From Beroe forskalii (Eukaryota > Ctenophora > Nuda > Beroida > Beroidae), in the NCBI GenBank assembly GCA_011033025.1, contig WFMF01000033.1, positions 620,001-684,000 on the forward strand: a stretch of 64,000 nucleotides of DNA, read 5' to 3'. This document shows, piece after piece, positions 26,501 through 31,765 of the stretch (position 1 is its first letter; every line of letters starts with the position of its first letter). The position numbers were made by a program, and so were the translations under genes. Below the pieces are notes generated by a model. It was not told the DNA's origin. It was given only the letters and a program-made list of their open reading frames with translations, and made no database searches.

Positions 26501-27371
26501 AGGGCTTAATAGATTAAGAATTTATTAGGGTAAATTGAGCGATCCGTCGAGGCCAGTATCACGCCAGTATCGCGCCAGTATCAGGCCAGTACCACGCCAG
26601 TATCGCGCCAGTATCGCGCCAGTATCAGGCCTACCTCACGCCGTTATCGCGCCAGTATCACGCCAGTATCGCGCCAGTAGCACGCCAGTAGAGCGCCAGT
26701 AGCACGCCAGTAGCGCGCCAGTAGCACGCCAGTAGCACGCCAGTATCGCGCCAGTATCACGCCAGTACCGCGCCAGTAGCACGCCAGTAGTACGCCAGTA
26801 TCACGCCAGTCGACACTAACTTATAGCCAGGACGCCAGTAGCACGCCAGTTTCAGATCATATACTGGCGTGTTACTGGCGTCCTGGCTTAAAGTTAGTTC
26901 CGACTGGCGCGATACTGGCGCGATACTGGCGTGATACTGGCGTGCTACTGGCGCGATACTGGCGTGCTACTGGCGCGCTACTGGCGTGCTACTGGCGCGC
27001 TACTGGCGTGCAACTGGCGCGATACTGGCGTGCTACTGGCGCGATACTGGCGTGATACTGGCGTGATAACGGCGTGAGGTAGGCCTGATACTGGCGCGAT
27101 ACTGGCGTGGTACTGGCCTGATACTGGCGCGGTACTGGCGTGATACTGGCGCGATACTGGCCTCGACGGATCGCTCAATTTACCGATTAATTGATAAAAA
27201 CGGGATCAGCAAAATAGGACTACATCGGAAGCGGGCACGGATCAAAGGGGTCGACGAGAGGCAAGGTAAAAGACTCACAACGAAGTCAGCATCAGTGTCC
27301 CAATCGTCATCGTCGTCGTCATCTTGTATCACAATGTTCTTAGTGTCTGTCTGACCTCTCCACAAAGACAT
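1779..27371 (-). CDS. CTTN: Cortactin gene, copy A (multi-exon; SH3 end not seen in window)
   Basis: Cortactin binds the Arp2/3 complex and F-actin and stabilises branched actin at the cell cortex. Exons read on the minus strand: 27279-27371, 26202-26278, 25539-25591, (one microexon not located), 20704-20764, 19897-20007, 15901-16011, 15062-15172, 13915-14025, 8590-8700, 5698-5808, 4637-4697, 1779-2573. Protein order: N-terminal acidic region with the Arp2/3-binding DDW motif, linker, half repeat ([13 protein letters not shown]), six 37-aa HS1 repeats, a short linker (TAHTFDE), a helix beginning [11 protein letters not shown], a very long E/R/K-rich helix, then RALYDYTAG, the start of an SH3 domain. 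Splice phases join correctly except between 25539 and 20764. About 600 residues are visible; family members are usually 500-560 in total. The proline/tyrosine-rich region of vertebrate cortactin is not visible. Gene identity is secure; the missing pieces are the SH3 remainder and one microexon. Confidence 0.93.
1850..2020 (-). repeat. 18-bp coding minisatellite (RIEEER hexads)
   Basis: Inside the cortactin helix exon, the 18-bp unit CCTCCTCTCCTCTTCAAT is repeated in tandem six times, with degenerate copies on the 5' coding side. Each unit encodes R-I-E-E-E-R. Array length may vary between individuals because units are near-identical. Confidence 0.9.
3130..3660 (+). repeat. Tandem ~165-bp repeat in cortactin intron (copy A only)
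   Basis: Three to four imperfect units share AGCATGATGGGTGTCTA, CATGTTTTTTGGG, GCTGAATCGATTG, and GACCACGCCC...TTATTGTGGGAATTTT. The whole stretch 3043-3834 is absent from block B, where the flanks join across a 3-bp CTA overlap. Confidence 0.75.
3661..3834. other. GC-rich ~170-bp segment next to tandem repeat
   Basis: A sudden GC-rich patch in AT-rich intron, with internal inverted words (CGGCACAGGACCTCCC against GGGAGGTCCC; ATGTGCCGGGGGCACAT). It also falls in the segment missing from block B. Function unknown; no coding support. Confidence 0.4.
4637..4697 (-). CDS. CTTN: Cortactin post-repeat linker exon ([20 protein letters not shown])
   Basis: 61 bases between acceptor TACTGCAG and donor GTAAGTAG, entering in phase 0 and leaving in phase 1. 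The product corresponds to the NASTFEDVTQVSSAYQKTV segment that follows the last repeat in vertebrate cortactin. Joined to the next exon it reads [18 protein letters not shown]. Duplicated in block B at 40806-40866. Confidence 0.88.
5255..5643. mobile_element. 389-bp hAT-type MITE (shared by copies A and B)
   Basis: Terminal inverted repeats CAAGGATCGACC / GGTCGATCCTTG flank a body rich in CTCGGCCTCGG motifs. The direct duplication GTATGTTT (5247-5254 and 5644-5651) is 8 bp, as expected for hAT-type insertion. The same element with the same flanks is in block B at 41427-41815, so it was inserted before the duplication. Confidence 0.88.
5698..5808 (-). CDS. CTTN: Cortactin HS1 repeat exon 6
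   Basis: A 111-bp phase-0 exon, acceptor CTTTGACAG, donor GTAGGAAA. It encodes [17 protein letters not shown], then [21 protein letters not shown] 389-bp hAT-type MITE sits 54 bases downstream of its 3' end. It is duplicated in block B at 41870-41980. Confidence 0.96.
6617..8241. mobile_element. TTAA-flanked palindromic element (copy A)
   Basis: The element lies between TTAA (6613-6616) and TTAA (8242-8245). Its ends form a long inverted repeat: GGGGCCGGGGG...CCGAGGTCGATTT at the left against AAATCGACCTCAGACCCC at the right, and further in GAGGAGAACGCCAGC against GCTGGCGTTCTCCTC. A second internal palindrome mirrors around 7290. TTAA targeting is the hallmark of piggyBac-type elements. No transposase is visible, so it is non-autonomous. 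It carries a nested hAT-like element at 7616-8173. Confidence 0.82.
7616..8173. mobile_element. 558-bp hAT-like MITE nested in the TTAA element
   Basis: Ends CATAGCTGCCGA / TCGGCAGCTATG are inverted. The 8-bp duplication GCTGGCGT occurs at 7608-7615 and again at 8174-8181, so it interrupts the right arm of the host palindrome. Body holds repeated GTAAATTTTCA and GGGAGGGCA motifs. Non-coding. Confidence 0.88.
8590..8700 (-). CDS. CTTN: Cortactin HS1 repeat exon 5
   Basis: A 111-bp phase-0 exon, donor GTAAAAAG. It encodes [17 protein letters not shown], then [20 protein letters not shown]. It differs from the next exon (5698-5808) at only two residues (HR versus AK), and the DNA is nearly identical. 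This points to recent exon duplication or gene conversion. Confidence 0.95.
8701..10866. other. Cortactin intron, no gene seen
   Basis: AT-rich intronic DNA with no supported exon or repeat array. Homology to block C starts at about 9980 and runs rightward; 8246-9979 has no second copy in the window. Confidence 0.6.
11690..12005 (+). repeat. Tandem ~125-bp repeat, about 2.5 units
   Basis: Units share AAAAAGGGCGTGG, CGCCCCTCAGG, CCAATAATTCGGACAAAATT, AGCAACTCGATGG and GAAGGAATTTTGAAAAAATT. It lies inside the hAT-like element. The short open frames here are repeat by-products. Confidence 0.85.
12115..12880 (+). repeat. Minisatellite of CTGACCCC / TGGTGAACCCCTA units
   Basis: About 770 bases consist of variants of ACTGACCCCCTGGTGAACCCCT and ACTGACCCCCTGCTG. 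Strong strand asymmetry: the plus strand is almost devoid of G outside the TGGTGA and CTGA motifs. It sits inside the hAT-like element. Confidence 0.92.
13915..14025 (-). CDS. CTTN: Cortactin HS1 repeat exon 4
   Basis: A 111-bp phase-0 exon, acceptor ACCTTCAG, donor GTAAGTTA. It encodes [17 protein letters not shown], then [20 protein letters not shown]. The block-C counterpart is 58874-58984. A 2.8-kb hAT-like element (10867-13675) is inserted in the intron downstream of it. Confidence 0.96.
15062..15172 (-). CDS. CTTN: Cortactin HS1 repeat exon 3
   Basis: A 111-bp phase-0 exon, acceptor CACCCAG, donor GTAAAATC. It encodes [17 protein letters not shown], then [20 protein letters not shown]. 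The inverted block-C counterpart is 57708-57818. Confidence 0.95.
15901..16011 (-). CDS. CTTN: Cortactin HS1 repeat exon 2
   Basis: A 111-bp phase-0 exon, acceptor TTCTTTCAG, donor GTATAATG. It encodes [17 protein letters not shown], then [20 protein letters not shown]. Core GFGGKHGI is typical of the repeat. A near-identical inverted copy lies at 57278-57388 in block C. Confidence 0.95.
17098..19600. other. Cortactin intron, microsatellites only
   Basis: No exon or element supported. An AC run lies at about 17591-17612 and a GT run at about 17826-17840. The A-to-C homology ends at 17097. Confidence 0.6.
19625..19800. mobile_element. ~170-bp palindromic MITE
   Basis: Inverted ends: ATAGGGATCATTCACATATT ... 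AATATGTGAACGATCCCATA, each followed by an ACGTAATCA word. C-runs flank the centre. A related single end (TAGGGATCGTTCACATGCTA) is at about 28857. Confidence 0.78.
19897..20007 (-). CDS. CTTN: Cortactin HS1 repeat exon 1 (divergent)
   Basis: Exactly 111 bases (37 codons), phase 0 on both sides, acceptor CATCAG and donor GTAGGAAG. It encodes [18 protein letters not shown] followed by [19 protein letters not shown]. It keeps the KGFGGKYGV core of the F-actin-binding repeat but is the most divergent of the six; the final K is D. Confidence 0.92.
20125..20181 (-). pseudogene. Relic of a duplicated HS1 exon
   Basis: Just upstream of the first full HS1 exon, the minus strand carries a degenerate copy of that exon's 5' half: ATCAG acceptor, then codons resembling [19 protein letters not shown] against [18 protein letters not shown]. 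Flanking intron bases are also similar (ATGAATGGTGATAA versus ATGAACGGTGATGA). The second half of the repeat is missing and a GATGAATGATGT-type minisatellite follows. It looks like a tandem exon duplication that decayed. Confidence 0.7.
20182..20280. repeat. GATGAATGATGT minisatellite
   Basis: Tandem variants of GATGAATGATGTGATGAAC immediately beside the decayed HS1 exon. Confidence 0.7.
20704..20764 (-). CDS. CTTN: Cortactin exon with first half HS1 repeat ([13 protein letters not shown])
   Basis: 61 bases between acceptor CTAACACAG and donor GTAAGC encode [20 protein letters not shown]. This matches the [21 protein letters not shown] segment that opens the cortactin repeat region. It begins with one base completing a codon and ends in phase 0, as needed for the 111-bp repeat exons that follow. 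Confidence 0.93.
21636..24008 (+). CDS. Rhodopsin-class GPCR, gene 1 (five exons, nested in cortactin intron)
   Basis: Exons 21636-21707, 22032-22127, 22332-22492, 22883-23066 and 23346-24008 join in phase to 391 codons. It is a seven-helix plasma-membrane receptor. TM1 is in exon 2 ([17 protein letters not shown]). TM2 carries the conserved Asp ([10 protein letters not shown]). Exon 4 holds TIDRF, a DRF variant of the DRY motif, and TM4 Trp (VMWFVP). The last exon holds the loop-2 Cys (YHRCVSDDE), TM5, TM6 (IAFLPAG, lacking the CWxP Trp), and TM7 [10 protein letters not shown] (NPxxY). Cys in IFCAIYG is the TM3 partner of the loop-2 Cys. The short N-terminus has N-glycosylation sequons NHT and NST. 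A C-terminal tail of about 100 residues is Ser/Arg/Lys-rich. The ligand cannot be told. A possible AATAAA signal lies near 24164. Confidence 0.92.
22505..22690. mobile_element. ~170-bp fold-back MITE in GPCR-1 intron 3
   Basis: Left CTCACAATGCAGATTTCGGA...AAAATCACTGAATCATGAAG mirrors right CTTCGTGATTCAGTGATTTT...TCTAAATTGTGAG, with TAGGGATA / TATCCCTA near the centre. The fold-back is imperfect and non-coding. Confidence 0.82.
24270..24362. repeat. Tandem CTCTCCAGTGTCCACT repeats with hairpin after GPCR-1
   Basis: Three direct units of about 21 bases (ACTCTCCAGTGTCCACT) end in a perfect inverted repeat TCCAGTGTCCACTTCTCA / TGAGAAGTGGACACTGGA. The hairpin is in the 3' flank of GPCR-1 and may be in its 3' UTR. 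Confidence 0.8.
24380..25015. other. Intergenic/intronic DNA without recognised feature
   Basis: AT-rich. This is part of the interval in which a cortactin microexon of length 3n+1 is expected on the minus strand; I could not identify it. Confidence 0.5.
25022..25256. mobile_element. ~235-bp palindromic MITE
   Basis: CTTGACGCCTAAT...GTCTATTATCTCACTAATTA on the left mirrors TAATTAGTGAGATAATAGAC...ATTAGACGTCAAG on the right. The inner arms read GTTAGGGTAATGGTAATGGT / ACCATTAATATTACCCTAAC. Non-coding. Confidence 0.82.
25539..25591 (-). CDS. CTTN: Cortactin exon 3 ([16 protein letters not shown])
   Basis: Acceptor CCATTTCAG and donor GTAAGC frame 53 bases encoding [17 protein letters not shown], comparable to the LRENVFQEHQTLKEKE stretch of vertebrate cortactin. 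It takes phase 2 from exon 2 and leaves phase 1. The next recognised exon (20764) needs phase 2 input, so a short exon of length 3n+1 should lie between them. Confidence 0.82.
25920..26158 (-). mobile_element. tRNA-derived SINE-like repeat
   Basis: On the minus strand a tRNA-like head reads TGGTGTAATGGTATCACGTG (A-box-like) and, about 35 bases on, GAGTTCGATTCC (B-box-like). Stems pair poorly, so a functional tRNA is unlikely. About 150 bases of unrelated body follow. Copy number was not checked. Confidence 0.5.
26202..26278 (-). CDS. CTTN: Cortactin exon 2 ([16 protein letters not shown])
   Basis: The exon follows acceptor ...ATTCCTCAG and encodes [16 protein letters not shown], the counterpart of NDVSEKEQRWGAKTV in vertebrate cortactin just after the acidic domain. 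It has 77 bases, starts in phase 0 and ends in phase 2 at a GTATGT donor, which fits the following exon. A large fold-back element (26530-27183) separates it from exon 1. Confidence 0.9.
26530..27183. mobile_element. 654-bp giant fold-back with CGCCAGTA tandem arrays
   Basis: Outer arms GTAAATTGAGCGATCCGTCG / CGACGGATCGCTCAATTTAC mirror exactly. Each arm is an array of about 25 variants of a 10-11-bp unit CGCGCCAGTAT / CACGCCAGTAG; the right arm carries the complement. The centre pairs TAGCCAGGACGCCAGTA with TACTGGCGTCCTGGCTTA. It sits in cortactin intron 1, about 95 bases from the exon 1 donor. The ORF inside it is a repeat artefact. Confidence 0.9.
27279..27371 (-). CDS. CTTN: Cortactin exon 1: start codon and Arp2/3-binding acidic domain
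   Basis: ATG at 27371-27369 opens 31 codons (MSLWRGQ...), ending in a run of seven aspartates followed by WDTDADFV. The D-D-W core matches the Arp2/3-binding motif of cortactin and HS1, whose N-termini read M-W-K-A...DDWETDPDFV. The exon ends in phase 0 at a GTGAGT donor. A second ATG 13 bases upstream is out of frame, so the 27371 start is preferred. The Asp run is longer than in the vertebrate protein. Confidence 0.92.
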
Positions 27372-28310
27372 GGCTAGATTTCATGGTGGCGTTATCAGTT
27401 GGGAATGTTTTGTATTCTATAAAATAGTTGCGATATAAGGGAAACTGAGAAATAAACTTCATGAGAAAAAGTAGAAATACACGTGTTTTACCTATAAAGA
27501 GGAGTGAGAAATGTGTATATTCCCGGCCCTACTGTATATTTATAGGTATACTTGAATAATTTATTATATCAAACATAACATCGCTCTTAAATCAAAAGGA
27601 TTATATTATAACATGAAACAATGAAGAATTTAGAAATAGGTCATGAATTGAAAGCTTTGCAATCGTTTTATTACCAACTATGTCAGACTTTTTTCATAAA
27701 TTGAAATCGTTTTATTACCAACTATAAGATTTTTTCAGAGAAAATGTAACACAATACTGTATCTACTGTGTAAGCTACGATTCTTTGAGATAAATATAAA
27801 TCCCCACGTGAGCAAAAACTCCATTTAATGCTGAGCAGGGTCTGTAATACAACTCTATCTTTTAAACACTTCCTCTTCAGCCATTTTAACTCGCGAAACT
27901 GTGCGATGAGAAGGTCTCGCGGGTGACGCAACGTCGAAAGGAGCAGATATATTCGTAATTTGAGGTGAATCATTATTAACAAAAAAAACTTCTGCAGCTC
28001 ACTTTGTCATATCATTTTCTATGAAGTTTTGATTAAAAAAATACTAGATTTATTCTTATGATGCCGAACCTGATAGTTTACTTTCTACTGTACCCACATA
28101 CCCTACTGTGTAGTACCGTGAAATTTAAATATATAAGTTGATAAGGCTCTAAGAATTGTGGTCGTTCCATTTTATATCGCACAAAGGAAGCTAAGAAGTT
28201 AGGTTGAGACTTCCAAGCTCAAGTTATTATGATAGTATACCTAGGCAAAGTATTATAATGCATACCTGGCATTGTCCAAACGTCCAAACTTGAATTAACT
28301 TATGAAGACA

Positions 28311-30597
28311 ATGGCAGATCTGATAAAGAACCACACCTGTCATGAAGAAAGACTCTCCTGCTCATTCGACAAAATAAACGTAAGTTATTGGTTAGGTGGT
28401 TACCGATTGGCAACAGACTTCCGTTAAACAAGTTAACGTGGCCTGAGTGACAAAGTGTCGAATTATGATCGTTATTAAGTGACTGCCCAGTAACTTTTTA
28501 TTGGTACACGTAGAATAACTAGGTACTATAATTAACAAATAGGCAATCCCAAATTTGTTATTTGATTAGATTGATAGTGTACTAGATGACCAAGATTTGG
28601 AAGTTTGGAATACAGTACCTAATAACAGAAAAAAGAAATTTTTAACAGGGAGGATTTCTAACGGGAATATCTTCGCTGGGGATTATCCTGAACGTGATAG
28701 AACTGGTATTTCTACGATACTTTATCAGCATGAACCCCATTCAGGTTTATAACAAATCAATACCTTCTCACTTGTATTTTTGTATAGCTGTGGTCTCAAG
28801 CCGTGCGAGGGCATTCTGAAGATCAATGGTCATATATTTTTGTCTTCTAGAGTTCTAGGGATCGTTCACATGCTACGTAATCAGCTGACAAATGATTAAG
28901 CTACATGTTATTGTAACTTTGTAACAATAATAGATGGTTAAGGTTAAGTCTAATTTTTTTCTACTTTTGAAAATCAGACATAATGGACTTGCCCGTCTTG
29001 TCTGTTTCCTGCTTTTGAAAAGCGGACAAAAGCTCATAAGGCTGACATTTCCGTTTTTCTGCTCGTATCTGGTCGTTTTCTTCATTTTCTGGTTTCTCAG
29101 AGCAGTACTAGTAGGTTTTATTCTAGAGAATAAAACCTACTAGTACTGCTCTGAGTGGAAGACGCACAGCAGCTATATTAATGACATTAATTTTCAAATT
29201 TCAGAAAATATTAATTGCTAACGTGTCATTTTGTGATCTGCTGATGGGAGTCGTTGGTTTGTTCAGAGGTCTAGGAATCATTACTGATATTTTTCTTGAG
29301 CAAGGAAGTGAAAAAGAAGGAAATAGCATCTGTGTTATCTACGGAATAGTGATGAATGTTGTCACGTGAGTAGAATTTGAAGAATGAAGATGTTGGACAG
29401 TAAATCTTTTCAATTTAAAAAAGGTTGCGCTATCACTTTAGAATTAATGATAAATTGAAACACATTGTCACCACTGTTACCATTTACCATTTACCACTGT
29501 TAATATATTGCTGTTAAATAATGACATGATAACACATACATAACCAGGTCAGAGTGCATGTTGGTCCTCCTCCCTCTGACAATAGATAGATTTTTAGCGA
29601 TATCCTTCCCCGCTCAACACAAATACCTGATCACAAAAACCCGGAGTATAATCCTAGTCGGAGTCATGTGGTTAGCGCCGGTCTTCCTCCTCTTTTATGA
29701 CGTCATCACTTACAACACTGGATACAAAGAAGGTAACTTGCACTCAATGGAATACGTAATACACACCACAGCTCATCTCTATGAATCAAATCAATTGCAA
29801 GTAATTTTGCTTATAGACGTTAATAATTTAAATAGTATTTTATATTAACATCAGTCTTGGCCAGCAATTTTTGTCAGCAATATTTTTACGGATTAGCTCC
29901 TGAAAACATGATTTTGCCTCAATATGAACTGGTCGGATTCAGTCAACGCTAAACTTGATTAATCTTATTCAGTACAAGTTTGTAACAAGTTGTACAAATT
30001 TTATCACGTCTGCATTGAACTATGATTGGATTTAAAATTCTTAAAACTATCTGAGACATTTCCCATTTTCAGATGAACTACAGAACGAGTTATCATAGAT
30101 GTAAGAGTGATGACGAGTTGGAATCAGATGCAGTATTCATTGTAGCCGTTTTGATTCCTCTGATACTCTTACCCATTCTCTATTCCATCATGCTTTGCTC
30201 CTTCTGCCGATACAAGGTAAAGTCTAAACGCTTCTTTATTATCGGCAGTCTCATTGTCCTGACCAACATGATAGCCTTCTTGCCTGCTGGAATAACCGAG
30301 CTCTTCGATATCAGCTTGCATTACGAGCATTCGATGGTTCTCACTGTAACCCTCTACTACTCCAACAGCCTCATTAACCCCATCATCTACTTCTTACTTA
30401 ACCCAAAGACCGAGGAAGCCTTCAAGAATATCATCAAACCGGAGGGTAGACACGAGGCAGTGTCTACGAATTCTTCAGAAGCTACCCGTGCTCTTAGACC
30501 TCAATACGCCCCAATAGCATCACCAATTCCTGATCTCAAGTCCATGAGGGGCCATGGCAGCAATGGTGACATGGCTGACGATGCCACGATGTGCTAA
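28311..30597 (+). CDS. Rhodopsin-class GPCR, gene 2 (tandem paralogue of GPCR-1)
   Basis: Exons 28311-28379, 28649-28744, 29205-29365, 29548-29755 and 30073-30597 give 352 codons. Exon lengths 96 and 161 match GPCR-1 exactly and exon 2 is nearly identical in DNA. Motifs: sequon NHT at the N-terminus, TM2 NVSFCDLLMG, TM3/loop TIDRF, TM4 VMWLAPVF, loop-2 YHRCKSDDE, TM7 [10 protein letters not shown]. The tail is shorter than in GPCR-1. The donor matching GPCR-1 exon 4 (after 29732) would break the frame; a donor 23 bases further (TAC|GTAATA) restores phase and adds an eight-residue insertion. Orphan receptor; ligand unknown. Confidence 0.85.
29096..29155. repeat. Near-perfect 60-base palindrome
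   Basis: CTCAGAGCAGTACTAGTAGG... mirrors ...CCTACTAGTACTGCTCTGAG with 29-base arms and only two central bases unpaired. It lies in GPCR-2 intron 2, 49 bases before the exon 3 acceptor. Confidence 0.95.
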
Positions 30598-31765
30598 ATT
30601 CGACCATACTGAACAACGTCTTGATGGAAAAGATACGAGATCACAGAGAAGTTGAATGTTGCATGAACATTAAACAACAACCAAGGGTGGACACTGAGGT
30701 AATACTTTCAATAACGAATGAACATGCTAATATGTATGAATATAAAATAAGATCATTGATATGATTAACAGTTAATTTTCAAATGTTTGACGCAGGTACT
30801 TCAATATGAAAATTATTTTCGTGGAATATAATATTATTTCAAATCTTTATAATTTCTAGTTAATCAAAGGATAAAATGGTTATTTTCACAGTTTGAGTTT
30901 GAGTGACATTTCACCTTACGTTACCGTAATCGGTATTCTAAGGAAATTATGATTAGGTAATCATGACGAATTGCAATTTTGCAATTGGCAATAATAATTT
31001 TCATAAGACAAAATTCCCGCTTTCTTATATTGCTGGGGTAATTGAAAGATAGTAATTTCAATAATATAATGATTGTATACCACTTTGATCTGTTATGAAT
31101 TAATCAAGTAGTCATTAGTCAGTATACCATTTTTCTTATTTTCAAGTTTTCAAATGTTAGTGGCCCAACGGTAAGATCAATATTAACTGGTCTGTAAATC
31201 ATTATTTACGGTCAGTGGATGGTTTTGAGTTTTATCAGGAAAGTATAATGCAACTGGCGATATTAAAATGTTGTAAACTATCAACTTATAAACACGAGTA
31301 AATTTTCTAAATTATAACGTATACTTCATTTTATTATACAAACTCTTATATAAATTAGTAAATAATCAATTAATCAAAATATGATAGGCTGCCCACTAAC
31401 TTGGTAAAGGTTCACAAAAATTGCAATGGGAATGAAACACTAAAACTCTATCAAAGTAAGTGAGTGAATGTTACAAAATATTATCACATGTACAGTGCTG
31501 CATTTATTTCTATACCTTTATAGAATCTAATGGCCAGTAGCTCAGTGGCGACTGCAATTTTTCAGCCTTCATTTAGTCCTGAAGGACGCAAGTCTTCAAT
31601 GCAACATTCACGTGAGGCTCGGACACCTTGCTTATTAATATTTCCACTTTTCTAAGTCGAGAAAAACCATTCTGCCCTTTTTCATTGTCTAGGTATCCAC
31701 TGCAAATTGCCGGTAATGATGCTGTAATGACTCGATAAACTGGTAAAGACAATGGTGATGATAAA
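30598..31765. other. Convergent intergenic region, GPCR-2 to PTGES2
   Basis: 3' flanks of two genes that face each other. No further exon was recognised. A minus-strand AATAAA lies near 31504-31509 and could serve PTGES2. A tRNA A-box-like word (GTAGCTCAGTGGCGAC) at about 31539 has no matching B box. Confidence 0.5.

Noticed and set aside
26978..27178. 66-aa open frame of RQYHAS-type repeats
   Set aside because: It is a frame through the fold-back array; the mirrored arm gives equally open frames, and it has no splice or domain support.
26530..27183. Regular short repeats that could look like a CRISPR array
   Set aside because: Units are 10-11 bp without unique spacers, arranged as a palindrome in a eukaryotic intron.
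27722..27982. 86-aa minus-strand frame upstream of cortactin exon 1
   Set aside because: No family resemblance and no fitting splice sites; probably chance in AT-rich DNA.
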